64,000 nt of DNA from Actinopolymorpha cephalotaxi (GCF_013408535.1 NZ_JACBZA010000001.1:6160850-6224849); one strand, 5' to 3'. Shown: positions 25,273-34,025, counted from the first letter of the stretch. Translations and numbers: made by a program. The notes: generated by a model not told the origin, from the letters alone.

Positions 25273-26258
25273 TCGGGCTTCTGCTGGTGTTGGTGAAGCC
25301 GCTGTTCGCACTGGTCCAGCAGGCGTTCACGCTGGTCGAGGAGGCGTTCGCGTTCGTCGAAGAGGCGCCGGCGGTCTTGGGCCTGGTCCTCGCGTTCGTC
25401 GGCGATCCGGTCCCGCTCGTCGGCTATCTGGTCTCGTCGGTCGCCGTCGGCCTCGCGTTGGGCGGCGATCCAGTCTCGGTAGTCGGCCGCGGCGTCTCGT
25501 TCCGCAGCGGCCCTTTCATGCTCGTCCGGGCCGAGGGTGCCTGCCTGGTCGATGAGTCCGCGGCGGGTGTCGGCGGCCAGTTGGCGGAGGAGGGCTGCAA
25601 AGGTCCGGTTGGCCATTGCCCGGACCCTTTCGGCTGCGGCGAGGTGGCGGCAGCGGTACGCCTCGTCGGCTTCACTGGCCTGATCGGTGCCGTCATGGGC
25701 CGCGCGGTGCCGCAGCTGCGCGGCGAAGCTCCGCTTGTTCGCGGCCTGCTCGTGCCACTCCTCGGTGAGTACAGCCTTGGGTCCACTTCGGGTCATCTGA
25801 CGCTTTGCTGTGCGCTGGGCTAGCGCCAAGGGTAAATCTGCGCTGTGCCTGCCGGAGCTTGCGAGTTCGGGTGCTAGACGCCTGCCGCAGACCGAGCAAG
25901 TGATCGGCCCCTGGGCTTGTACGGGCGTAGGGGTGGGCTGAATCGGGGTGGGACTTTTCTGCGCTGTACGTCGTCGGGCTTCACGGGCCTCGCGTAGTTC
26001 GCGAGTCACCTTCGCCAGCTGCCGGAGGCGCTCCTGCTCCACCTGGCGCCAGTAGTCCTGGGCCGCGGCCGAGTGGTCGGCTGCCTGGCGCTCAGACTCG
26101 ATGTGGCGGGGCGTGGTCCAGACCGTCCAGCCGTCCCGGCGCCGGTGCGCGATTACCGAGCCCGTGAGCATCCACCCGCAGAACTCGGTCAGGGACACTT
26201 CGTGGTTGAGTGGTTCCCACCTTCGGTTCCAGTGCACTAGCCGGTAGGCGATCGCCAA
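25269..26258 (-). CDS. Hypothetical coiled-coil protein with a CxxC motif
   Basis: 329 residues from ATG 26258. The N-terminus (WEPLNHEVSLTEFCGWMLTG) looks folded, followed by a charged helix with REAREARRR and a single CSVCGRR. The last 100 residues are a long Asp/Glu/Arg coiled coil with near-repeats ERDRIADERE and ERERLLDQRERLLDQ. Its TAG stop lies inside the CTAG target of the IS5-type element. Since the target itself supplies the stop, the insertion did not shorten the protein. I do not recognise a family; it sits in the defence-like part of the island. Confidence 0.6.
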   Translation of the reverse strand: MAIAYRLVHWNRRWEPLNHEVSLTEFCGWMLTGSVIAHRRRDGWTVWTTPRHIESERQAADHSAAAQDYWRQVEQERLRQLAKVTRELREAREARRRTAQKSPTPIQPTPTPVQAQGPITCSVCGRRLAPELASSGRHSADLPLALAQRTAKRQMTRSGPKAVLTEEWHEQAANKRSFAAQLRHRAAHDGTDQASEADEAYRCRHLAAAERVRAMANRTFAALLRQLAADTRRGLIDQAGTLGPDEHERAAAERDAAADYRDWIAAQREADGDRRDQIADERDRIADEREDQAQDRRRLFDERERLLDQRERLLDQCEQRLHQHQQKPD

Positions 26259-26582
26259 TGGTTCGTTGTTCGCTTTGGGTCGGGTGAGCCGGTCAGCGAA
26301 CTCCAGCCGCTGGTGGGCGTGGCCGCGGCCTGCGCCGCGGTGGGCCGGCCCCGGGCAACCCTCTGGGCGGGAGCCCCCGGTTGCGGTGGACCCGGCTGTG
26401 GTTCGTGCGCACCAGCACGCGGGTGGGGCGCGGAAGGCTCACCCGGCCGGTCCGGACACAGGGGGCTGTCGGGTGCAGTTCGCTCCCGAACTCGCGGACT
26501 GTTTGGAATGCACCAGCATGCACCTGACTGGAAAGCTCTTCGAAAGTTGAGGATCCGGGGGCGTGCGCCGCGGCATGACGGG
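26259..26582. other. Intergenic stretch without a recognisable gene
   Basis: It lies between the coiled-coil gene start and the phosphatase stop, both on the minus strand, so it should hold the coiled-coil gene's promoter. Open frames here lack starts or domain features. Confidence 0.45.
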
Positions 26583-26972
26583 TTACAGCTCTTCGACCAC
26601 CTGCCGTAGTTCCTGGTTGAGCGTCCAGCCGTGCGTGTCGAGCAGCTCACGGAGATCGGCCAACGCTGTACGCGCCGGTCCGCCGGTGGTCAGGGTCGTA
26701 TAGCGGGCCGCGACCGCTGGAGTGCGGCTCTGACCGGCGACGCAGTGCAGCAGCACCACTCGGCCCTCCCGGCGCAACTCCAACACCATCCTGGCGGCCT
26801 GATCAACGACGAAGTGCGGCTGGGTGTTGGCACCGGGTTGGTCGACCAGCCACACCGACACCCGGTCGCCGGCTGCCACGGTGGCGAAGTCGTCACAGCC
26901 GACACGGCACAGGGACACCACCGCGCTGGCGCCCACCGCCGAGGGGTCGGTGTGCAGGTTGCCGAGGATCAC
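26583..26972 (-). CDS. Dual-specificity/tyrosine phosphatase-like protein
   Basis: 129 residues from GTG 26972, whose GTGA overlaps the stop of the ADP-ribosylglycohydrolase gene. The signature is LLHCVAGQSRTPAVAARY, the HC-x5-R loop with nucleophile C77 and phosphate-binding R83. A candidate general-acid Asp is in WLVDQPG (D44). The size and the ILGNLHTDPSA start are those of minimal rhodanese/phosphatase-superfamily proteins. Coupling to an ADP-ribosylglycohydrolase suggests it acts on the same product, perhaps removing a phosphate from ADP-ribose or a nucleotide instead of from protein. A longer open frame upstream is only the neighbour's shadow. Confidence 0.85.
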   Translation of the reverse strand: MILGNLHTDPSAVGASAVVSLCRVGCDDFATVAAGDRVSVWLVDQPGANTQPHFVVDQAARMVLELRREGRVVLLHCVAGQSRTPAVAARYTTLTTGGPARTALADLRELLDTHGWTLNQELRQVVEEL

Positions 26973-28063
26973 CCCGGAGCGTGCGGATGCGCCAGCATCA
27001 ATGGCGCAACCGCAGGTAGCGTCGCGCGGGCGCAGCCCGGCCAACCGCTGACATCGGTCCGGCCACCTTGGGCCGTCAACACTGCCAGGCGAATCAGGTC
27101 CGCCGCGCGAACCATCGGCCAGCCATGGATGATCCGCTGCCAGGCCAGGGGCACTGCGGAGCAACCCCACCGGGCGCCCAGCAGAGCTCCGGCGATCGCC
27201 GCCACCGTGTCGGTGTCGTCGCCGACGCGCACCGCCGCCGCCAAAGCGCGTTCCAGATGCTGACAGGAGAAACTGCCCTGACCCGGATCGTGGTCCGGGA
27301 CGTCGGTGTGGGTGATCGCAGACCAGGCGGCCTGCAAGGCGGGGACCACGAACCCGTTGGGACGGAAGTGCTCCGGCGGCTTGTTCTCCGCCTCGGTAAG
27401 CCAGGTCGACCACTGGTCACGGCGCCCCGCAGGCAGTAGGGCCAAGCCCTCCCGGACCCCGTCGAAGGTCCCGTCGAGAACCGCCCGGCGGATTGCCGCG
27501 CACCACAACACACACGCCTCGGCAGCCAAGTGATCGTGATGGGTCAGCTCGCTGACCGCGCGGGCGGCTACCGCGAGCGCCTCCGGCTCGCCGAGATAGG
27601 CCAGCGCGACCGGTGCGGTGCGCATCAACGATCCGTTACCCGCGCTGCGGCCGGTACGCCGATGCAACCCTGCAGCTGCGTCGCGCATCGCCACGGCGAC
27701 GCCCGTGCCGCTCACCTGGGACACGGCGCCGAGGACCTGCCCGGTCTGAGCCCCGATGTCGCTGGCGCCCTCCCGTCGCCACCGAAGGAAGTTGCGGGCG
27801 ATGCTGTCGAGGGAGTCGCTGCTGCGCAGATCCGCCCCCGTGGCTGATACCTCGGCGATACACATCGCCATTTGGGTGTCGTCGCTGTACTCCCCCGGCG
27901 CGTACGGGCCGAGGCCGCCACCGCGCATCGCCGGCTGCTCGCTGACCGCAAGCGGTGGCTTGAACTCGTACGGCACGCCCAGCGCGTCCCCACACGCTGC
28001 CCCGAGAAGAACACCTGCAGCCCGATCGGTCTGGACCGCGGTCAGCGGCACAGTCACGGTCAT
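26969..28063 (-). CDS. ADP-ribosylglycohydrolase family protein
   Basis: 364 residues from ATG 28063. The family motifs are all present: GAACGDALGVPYEF near residue 21, YSDDTQMAM (D61, D62, T63; Mg2+ site), GNGSLMRTAPVAL, and VGDDTDTVAAIAGALLGARWG near the C-terminus (second Mg2+ site). It should remove ADP-ribose from protein, nucleic acid or a small molecule. It is translationally coupled to the phosphatase gene and divergent from an ARPP-1-like gene. This three-part association was noted computationally as a likely conflict system, and it gives the ARPP family its name (ARG and rhodanese-phosphatase-associated protein). Confidence 0.9.
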   Translation of the reverse strand: MTVTVPLTAVQTDRAAGVLLGAACGDALGVPYEFKPPLAVSEQPAMRGGGLGPYAPGEYSDDTQMAMCIAEVSATGADLRSSDSLDSIARNFLRWRREGASDIGAQTGQVLGAVSQVSGTGVAVAMRDAAAGLHRRTGRSAGNGSLMRTAPVALAYLGEPEALAVAARAVSELTHHDHLAAEACVLWCAAIRRAVLDGTFDGVREGLALLPAGRRDQWSTWLTEAENKPPEHFRPNGFVVPALQAAWSAITHTDVPDHDPGQGSFSCQHLERALAAAVRVGDDTDTVAAIAGALLGARWGCSAVPLAWQRIIHGWPMVRAADLIRLAVLTAQGGRTDVSGWPGCARATLPAVAPLMLAHPHAPG

Positions 28064-28546
28064 CAGCCCCTCACCGATCTACGTCAGCTCGACGACCGAC
28101 CATACTGCGACAGAGGGCTGGAGCATTAGCACTTCGGCCAGATGGCCGCGCACTGGATCCAGCATCGCGCTGCCGTCACGCTGATCTGGTAGACGCCGTC
28201 ATTCGCTCTGCAATGCGCCGGGCCTCGACAGCGACGATCTGAATGTCACCGGCTGATGACTACAAGTGTTCGCGAGTTAGGCCGTGCTCCCGTACCACGG
28301 CCTTGCCGCCTGAAGGAGTCAGCATGCACATCTCCGCATATCTGGATGTCGACGTGTCGCGCTCGAGACCGAAAACTGGCGGCCCGAACTCGTCGGACTG
28401 CCCGGACCTGCAGCGCTAGCCTCTGGTGCAAGTCGACAAGTGCCTACCGTGGATGTGGTACTCGACCGCAGCGGCTCCGTGCTCGGCGACCGCCTCGACA
28501 GCCCGAGATCCGCCCCGCCACTTGTTCTCCAGACCGGAGGTCGCCG
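28064..28546. promoter_or_regulatory. Divergent intergenic region of the ARG / ARPP-1 module
   Basis: 483 bases separate the two divergent gene starts and should hold both promoters. No gene is convincing here. GGAGG at 28536-28540 is the ribosome binding site of the ARPP-1-like gene. I see no strong palindrome. Confidence 0.5.
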
Positions 28547-29452
28547 ATGAACCTGTTGCCTGCCCTGCACCTGGGCGCCCCGACCCAGGCCGGGCCCCTA
28601 ACCGTGTTTCCGGTGTGGACTGACGCCCCGGTCACACCATTGGCATATCGAACCTCGCTGCCCGCACACGCCCGGGTTGACGAGCTGGACGTACCGGTCG
28701 TGGGACAGTTGCGGGTCACCAATGCGGGCAGTACTCCGGTACTCCTGCTGGACGGCGGGCTACTCGACGGGGGATGGCAGCACCGCGTGCTGACTCGTAG
28801 CGTACTGGTCGACGCACAGGCACAGCAGGTCGTGGAGGTGGCCTGCGTCGAGCAGAACCGCTGGGCGGGCGGCCGTGATCAGCGGCTGGCGCGGCATCGA
28901 GCACCGCTCGCGGTGCGGGGAGCGCTGCGCGGGCTGGGCGCGGAGAGCTCCGGCCTCCACAGGGCGAACGTCGACCAGGGTGATGTCTGGCAGCGGGTGA
29001 GCCGGTACGAACGTGAACTGGGCGCCACCGCAACGTCGTCGTTGGTGGAGTTGCAGAGCAGACTCGCGGCAGAGTCCGCTGCCGCCCTCAACGAGACCCG
29101 ACCCCTGTACGGGCAGCGGGGGGTCCTCATCGGCGCCGCCGGCCACCCGGTTCTTCTCGAGGTCTTTGACGACCCACAGACCCTGACCGAACAGTGGGAC
29201 ATGCTGCTGTCTGCGGCCGCGCTGGACGCCCGCCTTGCGCCATCCCAGCCCACACCAGGACGCCGCGCCCGGGAGTTCGTCAAACGGCTTGTCGCCACAC
29301 CGCTCCGCACGGCCAACATGCCCGGCAAAGCAGTCGTTGCCATAGAGGGTGAAGACGCCAAGCTGATCTCAGCACGGGGAATCGCCGTCGAAAGCCGACT
29401 ACTGCACCTCGGAGTGCTCAATGCCGCGCACCAATTCATCCTCGCCGCCTGA
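28547..29452 (+). CDS. ARPP-1-like (ARG and rhodanese-phosphatase-associated) protein
   Basis: 301 residues from ATG 28547 with GGAGG six bases upstream. The sequence LTVFPVWTDAP, then QLRVTNAGSTPVLLLDGGLLDGGWQHRVLTRSVLV and VEQNRWAGG, follows the ARPP-1 pattern of a beta-rich N-terminal domain with a conserved Glu-Gln-x-Arg-Trp segment. A helical region (SLVELQSRLAAESAAAL) and a second beta domain (GVLIGAAGHPVLLEVFDDP) follow. No signal or membrane segment is seen. The function of the family is unknown; its defining context is an ADP-ribosylglycohydrolase plus a rhodanese/phosphatase protein, exactly what lies divergently here. The family name is from recognition, not a search. Confidence 0.72.
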   Translation: MNLLPALHLGAPTQAGPLTVFPVWTDAPVTPLAYRTSLPAHARVDELDVPVVGQLRVTNAGSTPVLLLDGGLLDGGWQHRVLTRSVLVDAQAQQVVEVACVEQNRWAGGRDQRLARHRAPLAVRGALRGLGAESSGLHRANVDQGDVWQRVSRYERELGATATSSLVELQSRLAAESAAALNETRPLYGQRGVLIGAAGHPVLLEVFDDPQTLTEQWDMLLSAAALDARLAPSQPTPGRRAREFVKRLVATPLRTANMPGKAVVAIEGEDAKLISARGIAVESRLLHLGVLNAAHQFILAA

Positions 29453-29547
29453 CAATGCCCGGTCACTGCCCGATCAGTCACCGGCCGAAAATCGTCGCGG
29501 TTCGCCTGCTGATCGCGGGCCGTATCCAGTGGGGACTCCCGCGGTCA

Positions 29548-29610
29548 CCATGCCCCCTCCGCCCTGACCTGGTCCTTAGCTGTCCTGACCTGCGGAAACG
29601 TGGTCCGGCG
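29548..29610 (+). repeat. Remnant of the tRNA-Ser end plus its downstream flank
   Basis: CCATGCCC-CTCCGCCCTGACC and the following bases match 11608-11655, the last 13 bases of tRNA-Ser and the DNA after it, including CTGACCTGCGGAAACGTGG, with few changes. Only the extreme tRNA 3' end remains. It is probably an old integration junction inside island B. Confidence 0.65.
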
Positions 29611-29834
29611 GCTGCTCGTTTCGGTGGCTCGGTTGATCTCACTGTGGCCCGGCGAAGCCAGCTTGATCGCTACCGTGCGATGCGCCAGGTCTGATCTGAA
29701 CAGGGACAGTGTGCCGCATGGAACGCTTCGCGCCAGAGCCGTCCATCGTCGTACGCGACGTCATCCTCGGCTGTCCGTTCTCGGCATGGCCACACCGCGT
29801 CGACGCCGACGACAGGCACTAGCTCGCTGTTGCC

Positions 29835-30200
29835 GTGTGGCCTGGAACGAAGGGGATCGGCGCGGCGACGTGGATCAAAGCCTTGAGAGAAAGGGATCCA
29901 GCCGCCCGGGCAGCGTTCCTGCCCGCCCTGGCGAGCCGACGGTATGAGGTTGCGCCGTGGACATGGCAGGGTACGACGGCGCTTGGCTTGCTCTACCCGG
30001 ATCGGTACTTCGCGGTGCGACTGATGGGGGCATAGCGTCTGCTGTGCTGGTACGTCAACTTCCAGATTCCCTACCGGCGTGCAGCGGTGGGGGTGGACAC
30101 CTCGGAGCTGCACCTGGACCTCGAGGTGTGACCGGACTTCACCCGGTGGCGCCCGGAGCCGAACTGGCCGTTCCCCGCATTGTCGGAGAACGCTTTGTCG
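29835..30200 (+). pseudogene. DUF402-like gene, decayed
   Basis: One frame reads PGTKGIGAATWIKALRERDP and YPDRYFAVRLMGA, then TAG at 30033-30035. It continues in the same frame RLLCWYVNFQIPYRRAAVGV and DTSELHLDLEV, with TGA at 30129-30131, then PDFTRWRPE. The WYVN-x-x-x-PYRR and D-x-x-LDLEV pattern resembles DUF402 proteins, which fold as nucleoside-phosphate hydrolases. Two in-frame stops and the loss of the usual end make it a pseudogene. It lies between the att remnant and the regulator gene. Confidence 0.55.
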
Positions 30201-30421
30201 GTCGAGGTGCCCGAGCATCTTTCCCGGGCTTCCGGAGTAGCGCGGGCTGTGTCCTCGCCGCAGAATCCGCAGAACGCGCAGACCCGGCAGGGCGACGTGT
30301 CTGCCCAGGTCAGAGGCCTGAGCGGGCTCAAGCCCGTGCAGTCGCAGCTCTGGCGCAGAAGTTCCGCGCAATCGCCGTGTGCGCGCTGTTCAGCCTCGCG
30401 TCGATACGGAAGCCCGCGCGG

Positions 30422-30555
30422 CCATCCAATTGTGCGGCGATTAGCGCGACGTTCTGCGGCTCGGTCGATCGAAGGGCCTGAGGCCCGCTGACCTGCGCAG
30501 ACGTCCGCTCTGCCAGGGTTCTGCGTATTGTGCGGATTCTGCGGCGGGTTCACGT
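30422..30555. repeat. Dispersed repeat, copy 1 (paired with 50312-50440)
   Basis: About 130 bases, including GCGACGTTCTGCGGCT, GCTGACCTG-GCAGACGTCCGC and GCGGATTCTGCGGC, are shared in the same order with 50312-50440 at roughly 80 per cent identity by eye. Both copies lie downstream of an att-like junction (29548 and 49578). Confidence 0.65.
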
Positions 30556-30716
30556 CCCCTGGTGGGCCGGATGACCGTAACCCGGCGTGTGAGCCCCGAC
30601 CGGTCCTGCGTTGATTACCGAACCTTGCTTTAAAGGCCTCCGTCGCACCATCGTCCTCCACGGAAGCACGTACTCCACGAGCTCCCTTCGAGCGCGATCG
30701 TGACCACGTTCGGCAC

Positions 30717-31916
30717 CTACTGCGGCGGCTGCACCCTCGCCTGGGACAGCACGAAGCCCGCGGCACGCTCAGCTGGCGGTCGATTCCCGGCCGCCACACC
30801 AACACTGCTGGAATTGCGGACGACGAGCTCGGGGCTGATCATCACGCGATGTGCGGGTCGTCGAGGTCCCTCGTTCAGGCGGGCGACGAGGAGTTCGACT
30901 GCCAGGCGGCCGACGTGCTGCTTCGGCGGCCGTACCGCGGTGACTGCTGGCTGGCCGAGGTGGGCGACCTCGTCATCGTAGGCGACCACCGCCAACTCGT
31001 CAGGCACACGCACACCCACGTCGAGGCAGTGCTGGACCAGCGCGAGAGCCGGGGGGTCGGGGTGCACCAGGAGCGCCCGCGTCGAGGATGCACTGCACTG
31101 TGCCAGCACATCGTCGAGCAGCGCGTCGCGACCGTCTTCGGTGAAGGCGTTCGCCGGGCCCGTCACCTGCTGGTCGGGGTCGAGGCCGCAGGCTCTCAGT
31201 TGGTCGCGCCACCCGCGTTGCACGTGCTTGGTGGTCGGGCTTCCCGCCGAAGCGAACAGACCGACGCGCCGGTGCCCTTGGGCGTACAGATGCTGGACGG
31301 CCATCGCGGCACCGGCGGCGTGGTCGGAGACCGCCCACTCCAACCTGCCGGGAGGCATCGTGCCGGGCGCCCTGCGCTCGGCCATGACCACCGGCATGGG
31401 GAGCTCTTGCACCCAGTTCAGCAGGTCGACGGACTGAGCGACATCCATCACCGGCGCCACGATGAGCCCATGGACGCCCGGCGTCTCGGCGAGGATCCTG
31501 ATCTGCTTCCGATCGTCAGCGGGGGAACCTGAGGAACCGCGCAGGATGAGTTCAGCCCTCGTGTCCGACGCTGCGGCCCGGGCTCCGGCGATGATCGAGG
31601 GCCAGTAGTAGCTGAACGAAGGCACCACCATGCCAAAGGTGAAGCGTGCGCCGGAACCACCGCGGGAGGCGCCTTGACGTCGTGGCTCGCTGGCGTCCCG
31701 GCCGAATGGCGAGCGGGTGCCCAGCAGAGTCGCCCCTCCGTGCACCCGAGCCACCAGCCCACGCTTGGCCAGCGCGTTGACGTCACGTCGGATCGTGGGC
31801 TCGGAGACCTTGAGGCGGGCAGCCGCCTCGCTGACCACGATGGAGCCCTCGGTCCTGAGCAACTGCAGCAACAGTTCCTGTCGCTGCTGCAGAAAGGACG
31901 GGGAACGCTCGGACAC
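30717..31916 (-). CDS. DeoR-type HTH / LacI-type sensor hybrid transcription regulator
   Basis: 399 residues. The N-terminal 60 residues are a DeoR helix-turn-helix (LQQRQELLLQLLRTEGSIVV, then AARLKVSEPTIRRDVNALAKRGL and RVHGGA). The remainder is a LacI/periplasmic-binding-protein-type sugar sensor (FTFGMVVPSFSYYWPSIIAGA, HLYAQGHRRVGLFAS, AVVAYDDEVA). Such hybrids repress catabolic genes until a sugar binds. GTG 31916 is chosen because GGAGG at 31921-31925 precedes it by five bases; GTG 31931 is upstream. It is divergent from a broken 2-hydroxyacid dehydrogenase gene, with repeated GATCA half-sites between them. Confidence 0.85.
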   Translation of the reverse strand: MSERSPSFLQQRQELLLQLLRTEGSIVVSEAAARLKVSEPTIRRDVNALAKRGLVARVHGGATLLGTRSPFGRDASEPRRQGASRGGSGARFTFGMVVPSFSYYWPSIIAGARAAASDTRAELILRGSSGSPADDRKQIRILAETPGVHGLIVAPVMDVAQSVDLLNWVQELPMPVVMAERRAPGTMPPGRLEWAVSDHAAGAAMAVQHLYAQGHRRVGLFASAGSPTTKHVQRGWRDQLRACGLDPDQQVTGPANAFTEDGRDALLDDVLAQCSASSTRALLVHPDPPALALVQHCLDVGVRVPDELAVVAYDDEVAHLGQPAVTAVRPPKQHVGRLAVELLVARLNEGPRRPAHRVMISPELVVRNSSSVGVAAGNRPPAERAAGFVLSQARVQPPQ

Positions 31917-31934
31917 GGGGACCTCCGTCACGTG

Positions 31935-32029
31935 GTGATCGAGTGTGATCGGTTGCTTGTCTAGGAACGATCACCAATCGTTCACTCATTATCACGCGAA
32001 ATGTAAGTCGAGTCGATCATAGCGATCAA
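31935..32029. promoter_or_regulatory. Cluster of five GATCA/TGATC half-sites between divergent genes
   Basis: GTGATCG at 31935 and 31945, CGATCAC at 31968, CGATCAT at 32014 and CGATCAA at 32023 lie in direct and inverted arrangement in the gap between the regulator and the dehydrogenase remnant. They are plausible operators for the regulator. The stretch is also more A/T-rich than its surroundings, as expected for promoters. Confidence 0.5.
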
Positions 32030-32047
32030 CCCCGGTCAGGAGGGTGT

Positions 32048-32520
32048 GTGTCACACATCGAACGCGACGTCCACCAGCGGCACGAGAAGCCGGCCGTAAT
32101 CGCGGTGATGGGAGAGGCTGTCTGGCACGAGCAGTTCGACGCCGAGCGGGTCGAACGCCTCGCCCGCACCTATGAACCTGTCTGCGTGCCGTCGCTGGAG
32201 TCCCGGGAGGTGCGAACCCGACTGGACGACGTCGACGTGTTGCTCACCAGCTGGGGAGCAACACGCATCGATGCGGCGACCTTGAGCCGGATGCCCCTGC
32301 TGAGGGCAGTCCTGCATGTGCCGGATCGACACGCGGGACCGTGTGCGATGCGCTGTGGGAACGCTGCGTCGTTGTCTCCTCCAGCACCGACCTGAACGCC
32401 GAGCCGGTGGCGCAGTTGACCTTCGCGGCGATCGTGTTCGCTGGCAAGAAGGCCTCCTTCCTAGCCACTGATTCCAGGCAGTTCCGCGACGCCTGGATGA
32501 GCTCGAGCGGCTGGTGGCTG
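32048..32520 (+). pseudogene. D-isomer 2-hydroxyacid dehydrogenase, frameshifted N-terminal remnant
   Basis: GTG 32048 (AGGAGGG at 32038-32044) begins a frame with EKPAVIAVMGEAVWHEQF and VDVLLTSWGATRIDAATL, typical of the substrate-binding domain of this family. Near 32330 the coding signal moves to another frame, reading VCDALWERCVVVSSSTDLNA, then EPVAQLTFAAIVFAGKKA and FRDAW. The sequence then diverges and the NAD-binding domain and catalytic residues are missing. It is both frameshifted and truncated, so it should be inactive. Confidence 0.75.
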
Positions 32521-32633
32521 GCCGACCAATGCTTCGGCAGATACACCGTGCCGAGGCCGCGATCAGCGCCTGGCCCAGGGCCATGAACACCTCACCCAAC
32601 ACAACCATCGCAAGCAGCAAAGGAGCTCTCACC

Positions 32634-34025
32634 GTGACCGACCTCAACGTCACAGATGCTTCGGTGAATCCATCGGCCGTGTCACGCAAGACATCGGCAC
32701 TGTCGCGCAAGAACCTGGTGCGAAGTGGCGCGGTAGCGCTGCTGGGTGCCGCAGCTCTTGCCGGACCGTCCCGGCGTGCCGAGGCGGCGCCGACGCCGCC
32801 GCACGTGCGTGGTGAGTTCGTGCCAAACGACGACCCGCGGGTCAACCTGGTGATTGACGTGAGGGCATGGGGCGCCAAGGGGGATGGCACGACCGACGAC
32901 ACCCGAGCGATCCAGGCCGCGTTGGACGCGGCGACCCACGGAGAGACGGTCTTGTTTCCCGAGGGCAGGTACCGAATCACGAAAACGCTGACCCATCAGG
33001 GCGCATTGGGGCTATCGGGTCTGGGACAGGGTCTCAGCGTCATCGACTGGGCCGGCGCCGGCGATGCGATCAAGCTCACCTTCTCCAGCGGTGCATCGGC
33101 GGACTATCTCATGCTGCGCGACCTCACGGTCAACTCGACCAGGCCAGATGCCGGTACGGCCGTCTCAGCGGTGTGGTCCGAGCCGTACGCCGGTGCGTGG
33201 CCACACGCCACCATCGACGCGCTGGAGGTGACCCGCGGCGACGGCAACGGCCAACGCTGGCAATGCGGGCTGTATCTCCAGGGAGCGTGGCGGTCCACGG
33301 TGACCAGCTACAGCTTCACGTCCGCAGCGCACGAAGGGGTGGGCATCCAGCTGGAAGGCCAATGCGTGGACTGCTACCTGGTGGACATGCACCTGAGCAA
33401 CTGCGACACCCCGATCCTCCTCGGCTGGGCGACCGAAGGGACGGTGATCGAGAACGCCGTCATGGTCGGACCGAGGCACGGTCTGCGCTGCAAGGTCAAC
33501 GATGCGGGTCGCAAGGGTCCGTGGTTCACCCTGCGGGACTCACACTGCAACTCGTTGGCGTCGGCGGTGGAGATGGAGGGGACCGGAGACGCCTGGGTGG
33601 TGGACAACCTGTTCTACAAGACTCCCGGTAGCAGCGACGACTACGTCGGTGTGAAGCTCACGAACTGCCGCCAGATCAGGGTCCGCGGCAACGAGATCTA
33701 CAACATCAGTGCCGAGGACACCACCAACAACGGGATCGAGCTGCACAACTCGACCGAGTGCCTGGTGAACGAGAACACCACGGTCAACCTGCTGGGCAAG
33801 GGATCCGGCATCATCGTCGACCACTCCCCGGACGCGCGGGTCATGAACAACTACAGCCGCAACGTCGGTACCGGCATCCGGGTCACGGCTGGCAGTGACC
33901 GCTGCATGGTGACGCACAACGCGTTCCGGATCACCGACAGCGGCGCGGTACCCGGCGCGGCCGCCGTCGTCAATGACGGAAAGGACAATCTTGTCGAGAG
34001 CAACACCGACTTCCGGACCGGCTGA
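32634..34025 (+). CDS. Tat-exported right-handed beta-helix (pectate-lyase-3-like) protein
   Basis: 463 residues from GTG 32634, with AGGAG at 32621-32625. An N-terminal export signal (SRKNLVRSGAVALLGAAALAG) is followed by VIDVRAWGAKGDGTTDDTRAIQAALDAA, the signature opening of pectate-lyase-superfamily and GH28/GH55-like beta-helices. Many beta-helix rungs follow, with Asn ladders (NGIELHNSTECLVNENTTVN, DARVMNNYSRN). The signal has SRKN instead of a twin Arg, so Tat export is uncertain and Sec is possible. The substrate is probably a plant or microbial polysaccharide. It is the only apparently intact glycan gene among several broken ones. Confidence 0.78.
   Translation: MTDLNVTDASVNPSAVSRKTSALSRKNLVRSGAVALLGAAALAGPSRRAEAAPTPPHVRGEFVPNDDPRVNLVIDVRAWGAKGDGTTDDTRAIQAALDAATHGETVLFPEGRYRITKTLTHQGALGLSGLGQGLSVIDWAGAGDAIKLTFSSGASADYLMLRDLTVNSTRPDAGTAVSAVWSEPYAGAWPHATIDALEVTRGDGNGQRWQCGLYLQGAWRSTVTSYSFTSAAHEGVGIQLEGQCVDCYLVDMHLSNCDTPILLGWATEGTVIENAVMVGPRHGLRCKVNDAGRKGPWFTLRDSHCNSLASAVEMEGTGDAWVVDNLFYKTPGSSDDYVGVKLTNCRQIRVRGNEIYNISAEDTTNNGIELHNSTECLVNENTTVNLLGKGSGIIVDHSPDARVMNNYSRNVGTGIRVTAGSDRCMVTHNAFRITDSGAVPGAAAVVNDGKDNLVESNTDFRTG

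Noticed and set aside
25269-26258. Coiled-coil gene truncated by the IS5 insertion
   Set aside because: The CTAG target itself contains the stop codon in frame, so the reading frame ended at the same place before insertion.
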